A DNA stretch of 50,989 nucleotides from Ramlibacter sp. (GCF_013697775.1 NZ_JACCWG010000360.1:1-50989), one strand, 5' to 3'; counted from the first letter of the stretch, positions 15,552 through 24,629 are shown. Notes: a model not told the origin generated them from the sequence alone. Made by a program: numbers and translations.

Positions 15552-16460
15552 TCACTCGCTGGCGTCGGGAACCGGGTCGTCCTGCGGGCCGATGGACAAG
15601 GGCTCCACCAGGTTGGGCGTGGTGGCGCTCAGCTCGGTCTTCTCTTCCACGGTGGCGAACTTGCTGTACTTGCGCAGGATGCTGACCAGCTGGCCGTAGA
15701 TGCGCGGGTTGCCGGCCAGGCATTCGCGCTGCTCCAGGAAATCGGAGTCGCCGGTGAAGTTGCCGATCAGGCCGCCGGCCTCGGTCACCAGCAGCGAGCC
15801 CGCGCCCACGTCCCACGGCGACAGGCCGGTTTCGAAGAAGCCGTCGGTGAAGCCGGCCGCCACGTAGGCCAGGTCCAGCGCGGCGGCGCCGGGGCGGCGC
15901 AGGCCGGCGGTGATCTTCATCACGTCGGCCATCATGCGCAGGTAGTGGTTGAAGTTGTCGCCCGGGCGGAACGGAAAGCCGGTGGACACCAGGCACTGCT
16001 TGAGCATGGTGCGCTTGCTCACGCGGATGCGCCGGTCGTTCAGGTAGGCGCCGCGGCCGCGCGTGGAAGTGAACAGGTCGTTGCGGGTGGGGTCGTAGAC
16101 CACCGCCTGCTCCACGCGCCCCTTGACCAGCAGTGCGATGCTCACGCAATAGACCGGGAAGCCGTGGATGAAGTTGGTGGTGCCGTCCAGTGGGTCGATC
16201 AGCCACACATGGTCGGCCGCCGGGTTGCCGTGTTCGCGCCCCGATTCCTCGGCCCAGATGCCGTGGTGCGGGTAGGCCCCCAGCAGGGTCTCGATGATGA
16301 CGTTTTCGCTGGCGTGGTCGACTTCGGTGACGAAATCGTTGACCTGCTTTTGCGAGATGCGGACCGACTCCACGTCGAGCGCGGCCCGGTTGATGATCGC
16401 GCCGGCGGCGCGGGCGGCCTTGACGGCCATGTTGAGCATGGGGTGCTGGTTGGGCGACAT
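15552..16460 (-). CDS. suhB: Inositol monophosphatase family protein (SuhB)
   Basis: Mg-dependent phosphatase of inositol-1-phosphate; SuhB also binds the NusA/ribosomal RNA antitermination complex in other proteobacteria. 302 residues. Family motifs: WAEES (metal-binding Glu), [12 protein letters not shown] with the DPLDGT core, and [18 protein letters not shown] near the C-terminus. Start ATG at 16460 gives the usual N-terminus ([15 protein letters not shown]). The C-terminus extends past the usual core with a polar tail. It is divergent from trmJ and upstream of the broken mutS. Confidence 0.93.
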   Translation of the reverse strand: MSPNQHPMLNMAVKAARAAGAIINRAALDVESVRISQKQVNDFVTEVDHASENVIIETLLGAYPHHGIWAEESGREHGNPAADHVWLIDPLDGTTNFIHGFPVYCVSIALLVKGRVEQAVVYDPTRNDLFTSTRGRGAYLNDRRIRVSKRTMLKQCLVSTGFPFRPGDNFNHYLRMMADVMKITAGLRRPGAAALDLAYVAAGFTDGFFETGLSPWDVGAGSLLVTEAGGLIGNFTGDSDFLEQRECLAGNPRIYGQLVSILRKYSKFATVEEKTELSATTPNLVEPLSIGPQDDPVPDASE

Positions 16461-16583
16461 GGATTGTTCCGACGGGAAGAAGCGGGGCTGCAAACGCCCG
16501 CCACGGCCGTCCGAAAGAGCTGTGCTCGAAAGCGGAACCGCCCGGACGATGCGGGCGGCGACAATGGCGGCGATTTTACCCAG

Positions 16584-17339
16584 ATGCGTACCCGCTTCAT
16601 CCTCATCCAACCCAGCCACGCCGGCAACGTGGGCGCCGCGGCGCGCGCCATCAAGGTCATGGGCTTCGACGACCTGGTGCTGGTGGCGCCGCGCTGGCCC
16701 GACGTGCTCTCGCGCCCCGAGGCCATCGAGCGCGCCAGCGGCGCGACCGACGTGCTGCGCCGCGCGCGCGCCGTCGCCACGCTGGAAGAGGCGCTGGACG
16801 GCGTGGGCTACCTCTGCGCCACGGTGATGACCCCGCGCGACTTCGGCCCGCCCACGCACGCGCCGCGCGCGCACCTGACCACGCTGGCTGCGGCACAGGA
16901 GAGCGTGGCCTTCCTGTTCGGGTCCGAGCGCTACGGCATGCGCAACGAGGACGTGTACCGCTGCCACGCCGCGCTGCGCATCCCCACCGACCCGGACTAC
17001 GGCTCGCTGAACCTGGCGGCGGCGCTGCAGGTGATCGCGTACGAGTGGCGGACATGCCTGACAGACACCACCCCCGTTCGGGCTGAGCCTGTCGAAGCCG
17101 GCCCTTCGACAGGCTCAGGGCGAACGGAGGCGGCCGACGCCCAGTCCGTCGCCCGCATGCTGTCCCACTGGGAACAATCCCTGGTGGACATCGGCTTCCT
17201 CGACCCCGCCGCGCCCAAGAAGCTCATGCCGCGGCTGAACCAGCTGTTCAACCGGGCGCAGCCCACGCCCGAAGAGGTGCACATCCTGCGCGGCATCGCC
17301 AAAGCGATGTCCCAAGCGGGACGCAAGCCAAAGCTTTAG
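16584..17339 (+). CDS. trmJ: tRNA (cytidine/uridine-2'-O-)-methyltransferase TrmJ
   Basis: SPOUT-class enzyme that methylates the 2'-O of residue 32 in tRNAs. 251 residues. Motifs: [20 protein letters not shown] at the N-terminus, [18 protein letters not shown] (motif 2) and [20 protein letters not shown] (SAM-binding knot). After the catalytic domain, residues about 165-181 ([18 protein letters not shown]) are encoded by an inserted palindromic repeat, then the normal C-terminal helical region resumes ([27 protein letters not shown]). The insertion keeps the frame and falls in the interdomain linker, so the enzyme is probably functional. Confidence 0.92.
   Translation: MRTRFILIQPSHAGNVGAAARAIKVMGFDDLVLVAPRWPDVLSRPEAIERASGATDVLRRARAVATLEEALDGVGYLCATVMTPRDFGPPTHAPRAHLTTLAAAQESVAFLFGSERYGMRNEDVYRCHAALRIPTDPDYGSLNLAAALQVIAYEWRTCLTDTTPVRAEPVEAGPSTGSGRTEAADAQSVARMLSHWEQSLVDIGFLDPAAPKKLMPRLNQLFNRAQPTPEEVHILRGIAKAMSQAGRKPKL
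17076..17125. repeat. Palindromic REP-like element inserted in frame in trmJ
   Basis: Arms GTTCGGGCTGAGCCTGTCGA... at 17076-17097 and its near-complement at 17104-17125, pairing at 20 of 22 positions around a 6-base centre. A half-copy with the same left arm is at 37415-37439. The element has no coding capacity of its own. Confidence 0.9.
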
Positions 17340-17371
17340 ACTGTCCGGGCATCAGCTTATTGCCCTGGTAC

Positions 17372-18142
17372 ATGTTCAGCCGACTTCGCACCGACATCCA
17401 ATGCATCCTCGACCGCGACCCTGCCGCGCGCAGCACCTGGGAGGTGCTCACCTGTTATCCGGGGCTGCACGCGGTGCTGATGCACCGGCTGTCGCACTGG
17501 TGCTGGGTCCGCGGCATGAAGTGGCTGGGCCGCTTCATCTCCATGTTCGCGCGCTGGCTCACCGGCATCGAGATCCATCCGGGCGCCACCATCGGCACCG
17601 GCGTGTTCTTCGACCACGCCATGGGCGTGGTGGTCGGTGAAACCGCCGAAATCGGCGACGGCTGCACCATCTACCAGGGCGTGACCCTGGGCGGCACCTC
17701 GCTCTACAAAGGCGCCAAGCGGCACCCCACCTTGGGGCGCAACGTGGTGGTCAGCGCCGGCGCCAAGGTGCTGGGCGGCTTCACCGTGGGCGACGGCGCC
17801 AAGATCGGCAGCAACGCGGTGGTGATCAAGCCGGTGCCAGCGGGCGCCACGGCGGTCGGTATCCCGGCGCGCATCATCCTGGCTGAAGACAGCGTGGCCA
17901 GCGGCCAGGCGGCCGGCCAGGTGAACTTCAGCGCCTACGGCATCACCGAGCAGGACGATCCGCTGACCCAGGCCATGAAGAGCCTGATCGGCACCGCGTC
18001 TTCGCAGGAGCACCAGATCACCATGCTGTGGCAGGCCATTGAAAAGCTCTCGCGCGAGCGCGAAGCCGACTGCGTGCCCGGCGACGCCCACACCAAGGAA
18101 GACTTCCAGGCCGACAAGCTCACCCAGATGGTGGGCAAGTAG
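17372..18142 (+). CDS. cysE: Serine O-acetyltransferase
   Basis: Acetylates serine with acetyl-CoA, the first step of cysteine synthesis. 256 residues; ATG 17372 chosen over an in-frame TTG at 17360. N-terminal helical region ([20 protein letters not shown]), then hexapeptide left-handed beta-helix repeats ([50 protein letters not shown]), with the catalytic His in FDHAMG. The extended polar C-terminal tail is longer than in short plant-type enzymes. It lies 32 bases after trmJ on the same strand and is probably co-transcribed. Confidence 0.94.
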   Translation: MFSRLRTDIQCILDRDPAARSTWEVLTCYPGLHAVLMHRLSHWCWVRGMKWLGRFISMFARWLTGIEIHPGATIGTGVFFDHAMGVVVGETAEIGDGCTIYQGVTLGGTSLYKGAKRHPTLGRNVVVSAGAKVLGGFTVGDGAKIGSNAVVIKPVPAGATAVGIPARIILAEDSVASGQAAGQVNFSAYGITEQDDPLTQAMKSLIGTASSQEHQITMLWQAIEKLSREREADCVPGDAHTKEDFQADKLTQMVGK

Positions 18143-18164
18143 GGCTGGCCAGGAAGGCCGCGGC

Positions 18165-18779
18165 TCAGGCCGCCGGCTTGGGCGCGCGGACCGCGTTCTT
18201 CGGCCGGAAGGCCTTGCACACCGCGTCGTGGGTTTCCAGGTAGGGCCCGCCGATCAGGTCGATGCAATACGGCACGGCCGCGAAGATGCCGGGCACGACC
18301 TGCTTGCCGTCGGCATCCTTCAGGCCTTCCAGCGTCTCCTGGATCGACTTCGGCTGGCCCGGCAGGTTGATCACCAGGCTGGTGCCGCGGATCACCGCCA
18401 CCTGCCGCGAGAGGATCGCCGTCGGCACGAAGCGCAGGCCGATCTGCCGCATCTGCTCGCCGAAGCCGGGCATTTCCTTGGTGGCGATGGCCAGCGTGGC
18501 CTCCGGCGTCACGTCGCGCGGGGCCGGGCCGGTGCCGCCGGTGGTGAGCACCAGCGCGCAGCCGACGCTGTCCACCAGGTCGATCAGCGTCTCGCTGATG
18601 CGCGCCTGTTCGTCGGGGATCAGGCGCGGCTCGAAGGTGACGGGGTTCTTCAGCGCGCGGGTGAGCCAGTCTTTCAGCGCGGGCAGGCCCTTGTCCTCGT
18701 ACACGCCGGTGGAAGCACGGTCGCTGATGGACACGATGCCGATCGCCACGGGCTCGAAGTCATTCGGCATCGTCGTCAT
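18165..18779 (-). CDS. mog: Molybdopterin adenylyltransferase
   Basis: Adenylylates molybdopterin before molybdate insertion. 204 residues with IGIVSISDRAS at the start, LVLTTGGTGPAPRDVTPEAT (substrate-binding loop) and VINLPGQPKSIQE near the end. The start overlaps the end of the upstream darP by about 20 bases; a second Met (residue 4) is a possible start. The product serves molybdoenzymes such as the nitrate reductase encoded further along. Convergent with cysE, with only 22 bases between stops. Confidence 0.93.
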   Translation of the reverse strand: MTTMPNDFEPVAIGIVSISDRASTGVYEDKGLPALKDWLTRALKNPVTFEPRLIPDEQARISETLIDLVDSVGCALVLTTGGTGPAPRDVTPEATLAIATKEMPGFGEQMRQIGLRFVPTAILSRQVAVIRGTSLVINLPGQPKSIQETLEGLKDADGKQVVPGIFAAVPYCIDLIGGPYLETHDAVCKAFRPKNAVRAPKPAA

Positions 18780-19383
18780 CGTTCAACTGCTCCTTGACCA
18801 GCTGGAAGATGTCGCGAAAGGCACGGCCGTGGCGTGGCGGCTGGCCTTTGGACACCTCGTCGGCCGTGGCCTGGCGGTCCTTGCGTGCCTGGCGAATGAG
18901 TGCGCGCAGCTGCTGCACGTCGGTGTCGGGGTGCTGCTCGATCCATTGCGCCAGCGCTTCGTCGCCCGCGACCAGGTCGTCGCGCCAGCGCTCGGCCGCG
19001 TGCAGCGCCAGCGTCTGCTGGGCCGAGCCGGAGTGCTGCTCCTGCACGGCATCGCGCACCGCCTGGCGGCTTTCTTCGTCGAGCGCGCGCATCAGCTTGC
19101 CGACGTACTGCGACTGGCGGCGGCGGCCTTCGAAATTCGTGATGCGGCGCAGCTGGTCCAGCGCGTCGACCAGCTTTTCGGGCAGCGCGAGTTTGTCCAT
19201 CAGGGGCGCGGGGAGCGTGAGCAGGGCTTCGCCAAGCTTTTGCAGCTCTTCGCTTTCGCGCTTGAGGTCGGTCTTGCTCGGCTCGTCCAGGCCGCGTTCG
19301 GCCTGCAGCAGCAAGTCGAGATCGCTGCCTTCGGGGACGAACTGGCCGCGCACGAAATAGCCTTTGGGGGGTTTGCGGGACAT
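18760..19383 (-). CDS. darP: Ribosome-associated protein YjgA/DarP (DUF615)
   Basis: Binds late 50S assembly intermediates in Escherichia coli. 207 residues from the ATG at 19383 (MSRKPPKGYFVRGQFVPEGS); upstream in-frame Mets lie in the divergent promoter region and were rejected. Family patterns SKTDLKRESEELQKLGEALL, RRRQSQYVGKLMR and GRAFRDIFQLVKEQL near the end, with a terminal acidic DDDDAE. Divergent from pmbA; couples into mog. Confidence 0.9.
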   Translation of the reverse strand: MSRKPPKGYFVRGQFVPEGSDLDLLLQAERGLDEPSKTDLKRESEELQKLGEALLTLPAPLMDKLALPEKLVDALDQLRRITNFEGRRRQSQYVGKLMRALDEESRQAVRDAVQEQHSGSAQQTLALHAAERWRDDLVAGDEALAQWIEQHPDTDVQQLRALIRQARKDRQATADEVSKGQPPRHGRAFRDIFQLVKEQLNDDDDAE

Positions 19384-19441
19384 GGGGGTGTTGTGAGGCG
19401 CGCCACGGCTGTGTTGCGGCGCGCAAGTATCATAGCCCGCC

Positions 19442-20821
19442 ATGAAGAACGACTCCCCCGCGCGCCCCGCCACCGGCTTCAGCTACAGCCGGCCCCAATT
19501 CGAAGAACTGGTGGACCAGGCCCTGGCGCACGCGCGCAAGCTCGGTGCCACCGATGCGGCGGCGGAGGCTTCGGAAGGCTGCGGCCTGAGCGTGTCGGTG
19601 CGCATGGGCGAGCTGGAGAACGTCGAGCGCAACCGCGACAAGTCGCTGGGCGTCACGGTCTACATCGGCAAGCGGCGCGGCAACGCCAGCACTTCTGATT
19701 TCTCCGGCGCCGCCATCCAGCAGACCGTGCAGGCCGCCTACGACATCGCGCGCTTCACGGCCGAAGACCCGGTGGCCGGCCTGCCGGATGCCGACGACAT
19801 CGCCCGCCCGGACGCGCAGCCGGACCTGGACCTGTTCCATCCCTGGGACGTCACCAGCGAGCAGGCGGCCGAGCTGGCGCTGCGCTGCGAGCACGCCGCC
19901 TTCGCCACCGACAAGCGCATCGGCAACAGCGAAGGCGCCGGCGTGTCGGCGCAGCAAAGCCACTTCTTCAGCGCCCACACGCGCGGCTTTCGCGGCGGCT
20001 ACGCGAGTTCGCGCCATTCGATCTCGGTGGCGCCGATCGCCGGCAAGGGCGACGCGATGCAGCGCGACGCCTGGTACAGCTCGATGCGCTCGCACAAGGA
20101 GATGGCTTCCCCCGAAAAAGTGGGCCAATACGCCGCCGAGCGCGCGCTGTCGCGCCTGAAGTCGCGCAAAATCAGCACGCGCGAATGCCCGGTGCTGTTC
20201 GAGTCGCCGCTGGCGGCCGGCCTGCTGGGCTCCTACGTGCAGGCCACCAGTGGCGGCGCGCTGTACCGCCGCAGCACCTTCCTGCTGGATTCGCTGGGCA
20301 AGCCGCTGTTTCCCGATCACATCGACGTGCTGGAAGATCCGTTCGTGAAGCGCGGCAAGGGCAGCTCGCCCTTCGACGAGGAGGGCGTGCGCACGCAGCC
20401 GCGCAAGGTGGTCGACGCCGGCCGTGTGGGCGGCTATTTCCTCAGCAGCTATTCGGCGCGCAAGCTGGGCATGAAGACCACCGGCAACGCGGGCGGCTCG
20501 CACAACCTCACACTGACGTCGCGGCTGACCAAGCCAGAGGACGACCTGCCCGCCATGCTGCGCAAGCTGGGCACCGGCCTGTTCGTGATCGAGCTGATGG
20601 GGCAGGGCGTGAACTACGTGACCGGCGACTATTCGCGCGGGGCCAGCGGCTTCTGGGTGGAGAACGGCGAGATCGTCTATCCCGTGCAGGAGATCACCAT
20701 CGCGGGCAACCTGCCCGAGATGTTCTCCGGCATCCAGGCGGTGGGCGCCGATGTCTACAACTACGGCGCCAAGACCGTGGGATCGATTCTCCTGGGCCGC
20801 ATGAAGGTGGCCGGCTCCTGA
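19442..20821 (+). CDS. pmbA: Metalloprotease-complex subunit PmbA/TldE
   Basis: Partner of TldD in a TldD/TldE protease that trims unfolded and microcin-type peptides. 459 residues. Recognisable stretches: GLSVSVRMGELENVERNRDK, GKRRGNASTSDFSGAAI, SPLAAGLLGSYVQATSGGAL and TTGNAGGSHNLTL, then the C-terminal RGASGFWVENGEIVYPVQEI and GNLPEMFSGIQAVGADV. TldE subunits lack the zinc-binding His motif, and none is seen here. tldD is not in the window. Divergent from darP with a 58-bp gap that must hold both promoters. Confidence 0.93.
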   Translation: MKNDSPARPATGFSYSRPQFEELVDQALAHARKLGATDAAAEASEGCGLSVSVRMGELENVERNRDKSLGVTVYIGKRRGNASTSDFSGAAIQQTVQAAYDIARFTAEDPVAGLPDADDIARPDAQPDLDLFHPWDVTSEQAAELALRCEHAAFATDKRIGNSEGAGVSAQQSHFFSAHTRGFRGGYASSRHSISVAPIAGKGDAMQRDAWYSSMRSHKEMASPEKVGQYAAERALSRLKSRKISTRECPVLFESPLAAGLLGSYVQATSGGALYRRSTFLLDSLGKPLFPDHIDVLEDPFVKRGKGSSPFDEEGVRTQPRKVVDAGRVGGYFLSSYSARKLGMKTTGNAGGSHNLTLTSRLTKPEDDLPAMLRKLGTGLFVIELMGQGVNYVTGDYSRGASGFWVENGEIVYPVQEITIAGNLPEMFSGIQAVGADVYNYGAKTVGSILLGRMKVAGS

Positions 20822-20836
20822 ACCGCCCCCAGGGCA

Positions 20837-21289
20837 TCAGGCTCCTGACAGCGCCGCCTTCACCGCGGCGCTCACCTGGCCCATGTCGGCCTTGCCCGCC
20901 AGGCGCTGCTTGGCGGGCCCCATGACCTTGCCCATGTCTGCGGGTCCGGTGGCTCCCACCTCGGCCACGATGGCCTTCACCGCGGCGGCGACTTCGTCGG
21001 CCGACATCCGCACCGGCAGGTAAGCCGACAGGATCTTCAGCTCAGAGGCTTCCTTGTCCGCCAAATCCTGGCGGGCGGCCTTCTCAAAGGCCTCGATGCT
21101 GTCCTTGCGCTGCTTGATGAGCTTGTCGACGATGGCAACCACGGCCGTGTCGTCCAGCTCGATGCGCTCGTCCACTTCCTTTTGCTTGATGGCCGCGGTC
21201 AGCAGGCGGATGGCGCCCAGGCACTCCGCTTCCTTGGCACGCATGGCGGCCTTCATGTCCTCGGTGATGCGTTCCTTCAGCGTCGTCAT
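20837..21289 (-). CDS. yqeY: GatB/YqeY domain protein
   Basis: 150 residues, MTTLKERITEDMKAAMRAKE at the start; LGAIRLLTAAIKQKEVD, then SAYLPVRMSADEVAAAV and MGKVMGPAKQRLAGKADM are the YqeY pattern, shared with the tRNA-binding tail of GatB. Exact role is unsettled in the family. It follows rpsU, the conserved bacterial order. A terminator and two 14-bp direct repeats lie between them. Confidence 0.92.
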   Translation of the reverse strand: MTTLKERITEDMKAAMRAKEAECLGAIRLLTAAIKQKEVDERIELDDTAVVAIVDKLIKQRKDSIEAFEKAARQDLADKEASELKILSAYLPVRMSADEVAAAVKAIVAEVGATGPADMGKVMGPAKQRLAGKADMGQVSAAVKAALSGA

Positions 21290-21341
21290 GGCGGCTTTCG
21301 AAATGGCAGAAAAGAAAAAGGGAAGTGGAAAAAGGGAAGTG

Positions 21342-21383
21342 GAAAAAAAGAAAGGCTCGCGCGGGCGTCCCCGGGCGAGCCTT
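21342..21383 (-). terminator. Rho-independent terminator after rpsU
   Basis: On the minus strand, 9-bp stem AAGGCTCGC/GCGAGCCTT (21383-21375 with 21360-21352) closed by a GC-rich loop and followed by a T-rich run. It lies 19 bases past the rpsU stop and would separate rpsU from yqeY, at least partly. Confidence 0.85.
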
Positions 21384-21402
21384 GCAGCTGGAGCGTAAAA
21401 GC

Positions 21403-21615
21403 TCAGTAAAGCTTTTTGGGCAGCTGCATGCTGCGCACACGCTTGAAGTGCCGCTTGACGGCGGCTGCCTTCTTGCGCTTGCGCTCGGCGGTGGGCTTTT
21501 CGTAGAACTCGCGGGCGCGCAGTTCGGTCAGCAGGCCGAGCTTCTCGATGGTGCGCTTGAAGCGGCGCAGCGCCACGTCGAACGGTTCGTTTTCCTTGAC
21601 ACGGATGGTCGTCAT
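21403..21615 (-). CDS. rpsU: 30S ribosomal protein S21
   Basis: 70 residues, the expected length. [20 protein letters not shown] at the start and the Arg/Lys-rich [20 protein letters not shown] in the middle are diagnostic. S21 sits at the 30S platform and aids initiation. It has its own promoter about 100 bases upstream and a strong terminator behind. Confidence 0.97.
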   Translation of the reverse strand: MTTIRVKENEPFDVALRRFKRTIEKLGLLTELRAREFYEKPTAERKRKKAAAVKRHFKRVRSMQLPKKLY

Positions 21616-21713
21616 GACTTTCAGTTCTATTGTGTCGGATGAGATCGAGGCATCCGACGAGGGGTCCCCTGATTGGATGATCAGGCCGGTAGGGGTTGCC
21701 AGCAAAGCCGATC

Positions 21714-21741
21714 ATTATAGCCGTCCCGTGACGCCCGGCAA
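21714..21741 (-). promoter_or_regulatory. Sigma-70 type promoter of rpsU
   Basis: Minus strand: -35 TTGCCG (21741-21736), 16-base spacer, -10 TATAAT (21719-21714, exact consensus). It lies about 100 bases before the rpsU ATG, leaving a 5' leader of about 90 bases. Confidence 0.75.
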
Positions 21742-21881
21742 AATCGCTTGCGCACTGCCGAGTTCATCGTGCAAAGCGCAGGCAAAGCCCCCAACCCGGT
21801 TTTGCGAAATCCGCGAAAATCGGCGCGTTGGCCTGTTCGTAGCCGCTTGCCTTTCTTCTTCGCATCCCCATTTTCAGCCCC

Positions 21882-22280
21882 ATGCCCGAATCCATCGAAA
21901 CCACCGGCACCACCGGCGGCCTGCGCGTCCTGATCGTCGACGACAACACCGACGCGTCCGAAACCCTGGCCGAGCTGCTGCGCATCGACGGTTTCGACGC
22001 GCAGTGCGCGCCCGACGGCGAAGCGGCGCTGGCCCTGTTGCAGAACTACACGCCGCAGGTCGCGCTGCTGGACATCGGCCTGCCCGGCATGGACGGCTAC
22101 CAGCTGGCCGAGGCGATCCGCGCCACGCCGCAGGGCGCTGGCATCCGCCTGGTCGCGCTCACCGGCTACGGCCGCGACAACGACCGGGCCCGCGCCATGT
22201 CTGCGCGCTTCGACGAACACCTGGTCAAGCCGGTGTCGCCCGACCGGCTGCTGCAGGTGCTGCAGCGCTTCGGCGGCTGA
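21882..22280 (+). CDS. Single-domain response regulator (receiver only)
   Basis: 132 residues: receiver fold with acidic pocket D20-D21, phosphorylation site D64 in ALLDIGLPGMDG, Thr in ALTG and Lys in LVKP. A short Thr/Gly-rich lead precedes the domain. There is no output domain and no kinase nearby, so it probably acts by protein contact or phosphotransfer with a remote kinase. Divergent from rpsU; convergent with the flavoprotein gene behind it. Confidence 0.9.
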   Translation: MPESIETTGTTGGLRVLIVDDNTDASETLAELLRIDGFDAQCAPDGEAALALLQNYTPQVALLDIGLPGMDGYQLAEAIRATPQGAGIRLVALTGYGRDNDRARAMSARFDEHLVKPVSPDRLLQVLQRFGG

Positions 22281-22299
22281 TTGCCCGGCGCCTGATTCG

Positions 22300-23526
22300 T
22301 CAGCGCCCGAATACGGCGGCCATCGCCAGCGCGCAGGCCTGCCCGCTGGCCCAGGCCCACTGGAAGTTGTAGCCGCCCAGCCAGCCGGTCACGTCCACCA
22401 CCTCGCCGATGAAGTACAGCCCCGGCTGCTTAGACGCCTCCATGGTCTGCGAGGACAGCTCGCGCGTGTCCACGCCGCCGGCCGTGACTTCGGCCTTGCG
22501 GTAGCCCTCGGTGCCGCTGGGCCGCAGCTCCCAGCGCTGCAGCCGCTCGGCAAGCTTGTGCAGCGCCTTGTCGCTGGCATCGTTCACGGGGCGCTGCCAC
22601 GCGGCGTCCTGCCGCGCCCAGGCGTCCGCCAGGCGCGCGGGCACGAAGGCGGCGAGCTCGTTGGCAATCAGCTTGCGCGAGGCGCGCGCCTTGGCCTGTA
22701 GGAGCGCCTGCGCTACGTCGGCACCGGGCGCCAGGTCGATGCGCAGCGCCATGCCCTCGCGCCAGTAGCTGGAGATCTGCAGCACCGCAGGGCCGCTCAG
22801 GCCGCGGTGGGTGAACAGCAGGTCTTCGTGGAACGCCATGCGCTCCTTCTTCTCGCCCACGGCGATCTCCACCGGCAGCGACAGGCCCGCGAGTTCGGCA
22901 AACGGCGCCCATTCGTCGCCGTGGAACGTCAGCGGCACCAGCGCCGGCCGCGGCTCCACCAGGCGCAGGCCGAACTGCCGCGCGATGCGGTGGCCGAAAT
23001 CGCTGGCGCCGATCTGCGGGATCGACAGCCCGCCGGTGGCGATGGCGAGCAGGCGCGTGCGCACCGGCCCGCGGTCCGTCTGCAGCACGTAGCCGCCGTC
23101 GCCCGGATGCTCCACGCGCTCCACCTTGCAGGGCTGCCAGCGCGTGACGTTGCCGGCCTCGCACTCGGCCAGCAGCATGCGGATGAAGTCTTCGGAGGAG
23201 CGGTCGCCGAACAGCTGGCCCTTGTGCTTTTCGTGGAACGCGATGCCGTGCTTTTGCACCAGCGCGATGAAGTCGTTCGGCGTGCAGCGCGCCAGCGCCG
23301 AGCGGCAGAACTGCGCGTTGGCGCCGATAAAATACTTCTGCGGCGCGCGCGGGTCGAGGTCGCGGTTGGTGAAGTTGCAGCGCCCGCCGCCGGAGATGCG
23401 GATCTTCTCCGCCACCTTGGCCGCGTGGTCGACCAGCAGCACCTTCAGGCCGCGCTGGCCCGCGACCGCCGCGCAAAACAGGCCGGCCGCACCGGCGCCG
23501 ATCACCACCGCATCGAATGAATCCAT
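22300..23526 (-). CDS. BaiN/RdsA-like (HI0933 family) NAD(P)/FAD-dependent oxidoreductase
   Basis: 408 residues from the ATG at 23526, which places the FAD-binding VVIGAGAAGLFCAAVAG at the N-terminus. Family marks: AEKIRISGGGRCNFTNRD, KGQLFGDRSSEDF, LAIATGGLSIPQIGASDFG, RGLSGPAVLQISSYW, and the C-terminal LYFIGEVVDVTGWLGGYNFQ with WAWASGQA. Physiological substrate is not known for most members. It stands alone. Confidence 0.9.
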   Translation of the reverse strand: MDSFDAVVIGAGAAGLFCAAVAGQRGLKVLLVDHAAKVAEKIRISGGGRCNFTNRDLDPRAPQKYFIGANAQFCRSALARCTPNDFIALVQKHGIAFHEKHKGQLFGDRSSEDFIRMLLAECEAGNVTRWQPCKVERVEHPGDGGYVLQTDRGPVRTRLLAIATGGLSIPQIGASDFGHRIARQFGLRLVEPRPALVPLTFHGDEWAPFAELAGLSLPVEIAVGEKKERMAFHEDLLFTHRGLSGPAVLQISSYWREGMALRIDLAPGADVAQALLQAKARASRKLIANELAAFVPARLADAWARQDAAWQRPVNDASDKALHKLAERLQRWELRPSGTEGYRKAEVTAGGVDTRELSSQTMEASKQPGLYFIGEVVDVTGWLGGYNFQWAWASGQACALAMAAVFGR

Positions 23527-23575
23527 CGGCGAAAGTGTAGGCGCGGCGCCAGCCGCGCCGCGCGTGCCGTTGGCG

Positions 23576-24030
23576 CTATTGCCGCCCGAACGCGGCGGCC
23601 AGGCCCATGAGGGGGAGCTGCGGCTGCGCCTTGCCAAGCGAACCGGTCAGCAGGAGCGCGGCGACGTAGCCTTGCAAGTTGAAGCCGGTGAGGCGGCCCA
23701 TCACCACGCCGGTGCGGGCGTGGTGGTCCTCGCCGAGGATGTAGTAGCCGCGCGCCAGCTGGAACTGCGCCGAACGGTTGCCGGGAACTGCAGCAGGTAG
23801 CGCTCCAGCGCCAGCACGCCTTCGCCCGGCGCGCCGGTATTCAGCGCGGCGATGCCGAAGTAGAAATCGAAGGCCGGCTCGCCCAGCTGCGCGGGCGCCG
23901 AGCGGCCCAGTTCGTAGGCCTGCTTGTCCTTGCCTTGCAGCAGCAGGTTCTTGATGTCATCGGCGGGCGCCGCCAAGGCACACATGGCCATGGACAGCAG
24001 CCCGAGCGCGACGGGCGCCTTGATCTTCAT
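23576..24030 (-). pseudogene. Frameshifted TPR-type secreted protein
   Basis: Minus-strand ATG at 24030 with signal peptide MKIKAPVALGLLSMAMCALA, then TPR-like helices (LLLQGKDKQAYELGR, FDFYFGIAALNTGAPGEGVL, ALERYLLQFP). At about 23785 the frame becomes nonsense; shifting by one base restores NRSAQFQLARGYYILGEDHH, the expected continuation, which runs to a TAG at 23576. A single missing base in CCGGCAACCG explains it. The restored tail then loses TPR character, so a deletion may also have occurred. A sequencing error is possible. Confidence 0.7.
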
Positions 24031-24082
24031 CCCACCTCCGGTTTTTTCCCGGAGGCTAGCACAGCCGCGCGCGGGCGCGCAA

Positions 24083-24526
24083 TCAGCCTTTTTCCGGGAC
24101 CTCGCGCTGGCCGCCGTTCACCATCCACGAGATGCCGAAACGGTCCTTCAGCATGCCGAAGCCGTCAGCCCAGAAGGTCGGGGCATAGGGCATCTGGACC
24201 TGAGCGCCTTCGGACAGCGCCTCGAACACCTTGCGGCCCTTCTCGGCCTCGTCGAACATCAGGTTGACGGAGATGCCGCCCACAGGCTCGACCATCTTCG
24301 AATTGGGCGCGTCGGAGCACATGATGAAGCCGCCGTCGAAAGTGAGGCAGGCGTGCATGACGCGCTGCGTGTCGGTGACCTCGCAGCCGGGCGGCGGCGG
24401 CTCGTTCGAAGGCGGGCCGTCGGCGTAGCGCAGCATCTTCAGTTCGCCGCCGAGCACGCGCTCGTAGGTGCGCATGGCTTCTGCGGCATTGCCGTCGAAA
24501 TAGAGGTAGGGGGAACACGTGGGCAT
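24083..24526 (-). CDS. VOC/PhnB-like family protein
   Basis: 147 residues; ATG 24526 preceded by AAGGACT. PhnB-type glyoxalase fold: SPYLYFDGNAAEAMRTYERV, GGELKMLRYADGP, then VMHACLTFDGGFIMCSDAP and KDRFGISWMVNG. Members of this group usually lack confirmed enzymatic activity. It is divergent from a TetR regulator with paired operators between them, so it is probably that regulator's target. Confidence 0.88.
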   Translation of the reverse strand: MPTCSPYLYFDGNAAEAMRTYERVLGGELKMLRYADGPPSNEPPPPGCEVTDTQRVMHACLTFDGGFIMCSDAPNSKMVEPVGGISVNLMFDEAEKGRKVFEALSEGAQVQMPYAPTFWADGFGMLKDRFGISWMVNGGQREVPEKG

Positions 24527-24584
24527 GGGGAGTCCTTTTTGGAAGAAAGAGTTGAGTGATCGGAGAGTAGGGTCGCCGTTGATG

Positions 24585-24629
24585 TGTACAGCGTCCACAA
24601 ACGATATCAGACAAAATGGACGCTGTCCA
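24585..24629. promoter_or_regulatory. Twin TetR-type operators between the VOC and tetR genes
   Basis: Two copies of a 13-bp dyad TGGAC-N3-GTCCA: perfect at 24617-24629, one mismatch (TGTAC) at 24585-24597. Their centres are 32 bp apart, about three helical turns. Together they also form a larger inverted repeat (15 of 16 matches, 24582-24597 against 24617-24632). TetR repressors commonly bind such dyads over divergent promoters. Confidence 0.7.

Noticed and set aside
15408-17339. Long plus-strand open frame of 643 codons across suhB and trmJ
   Set aside because: Its first two thirds are antisense to suhB with low-complexity Val/Gly/His composition; only the trmJ part from 16584 is a real gene.
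21320-21347. Two tandem 14-bp direct repeats GGGAAGTGGAAAAA between rpsU and yqeY
   Set aside because: Too short and only two copies; likely slippage in a purine-rich spacer, not a CRISPR or iteron array.
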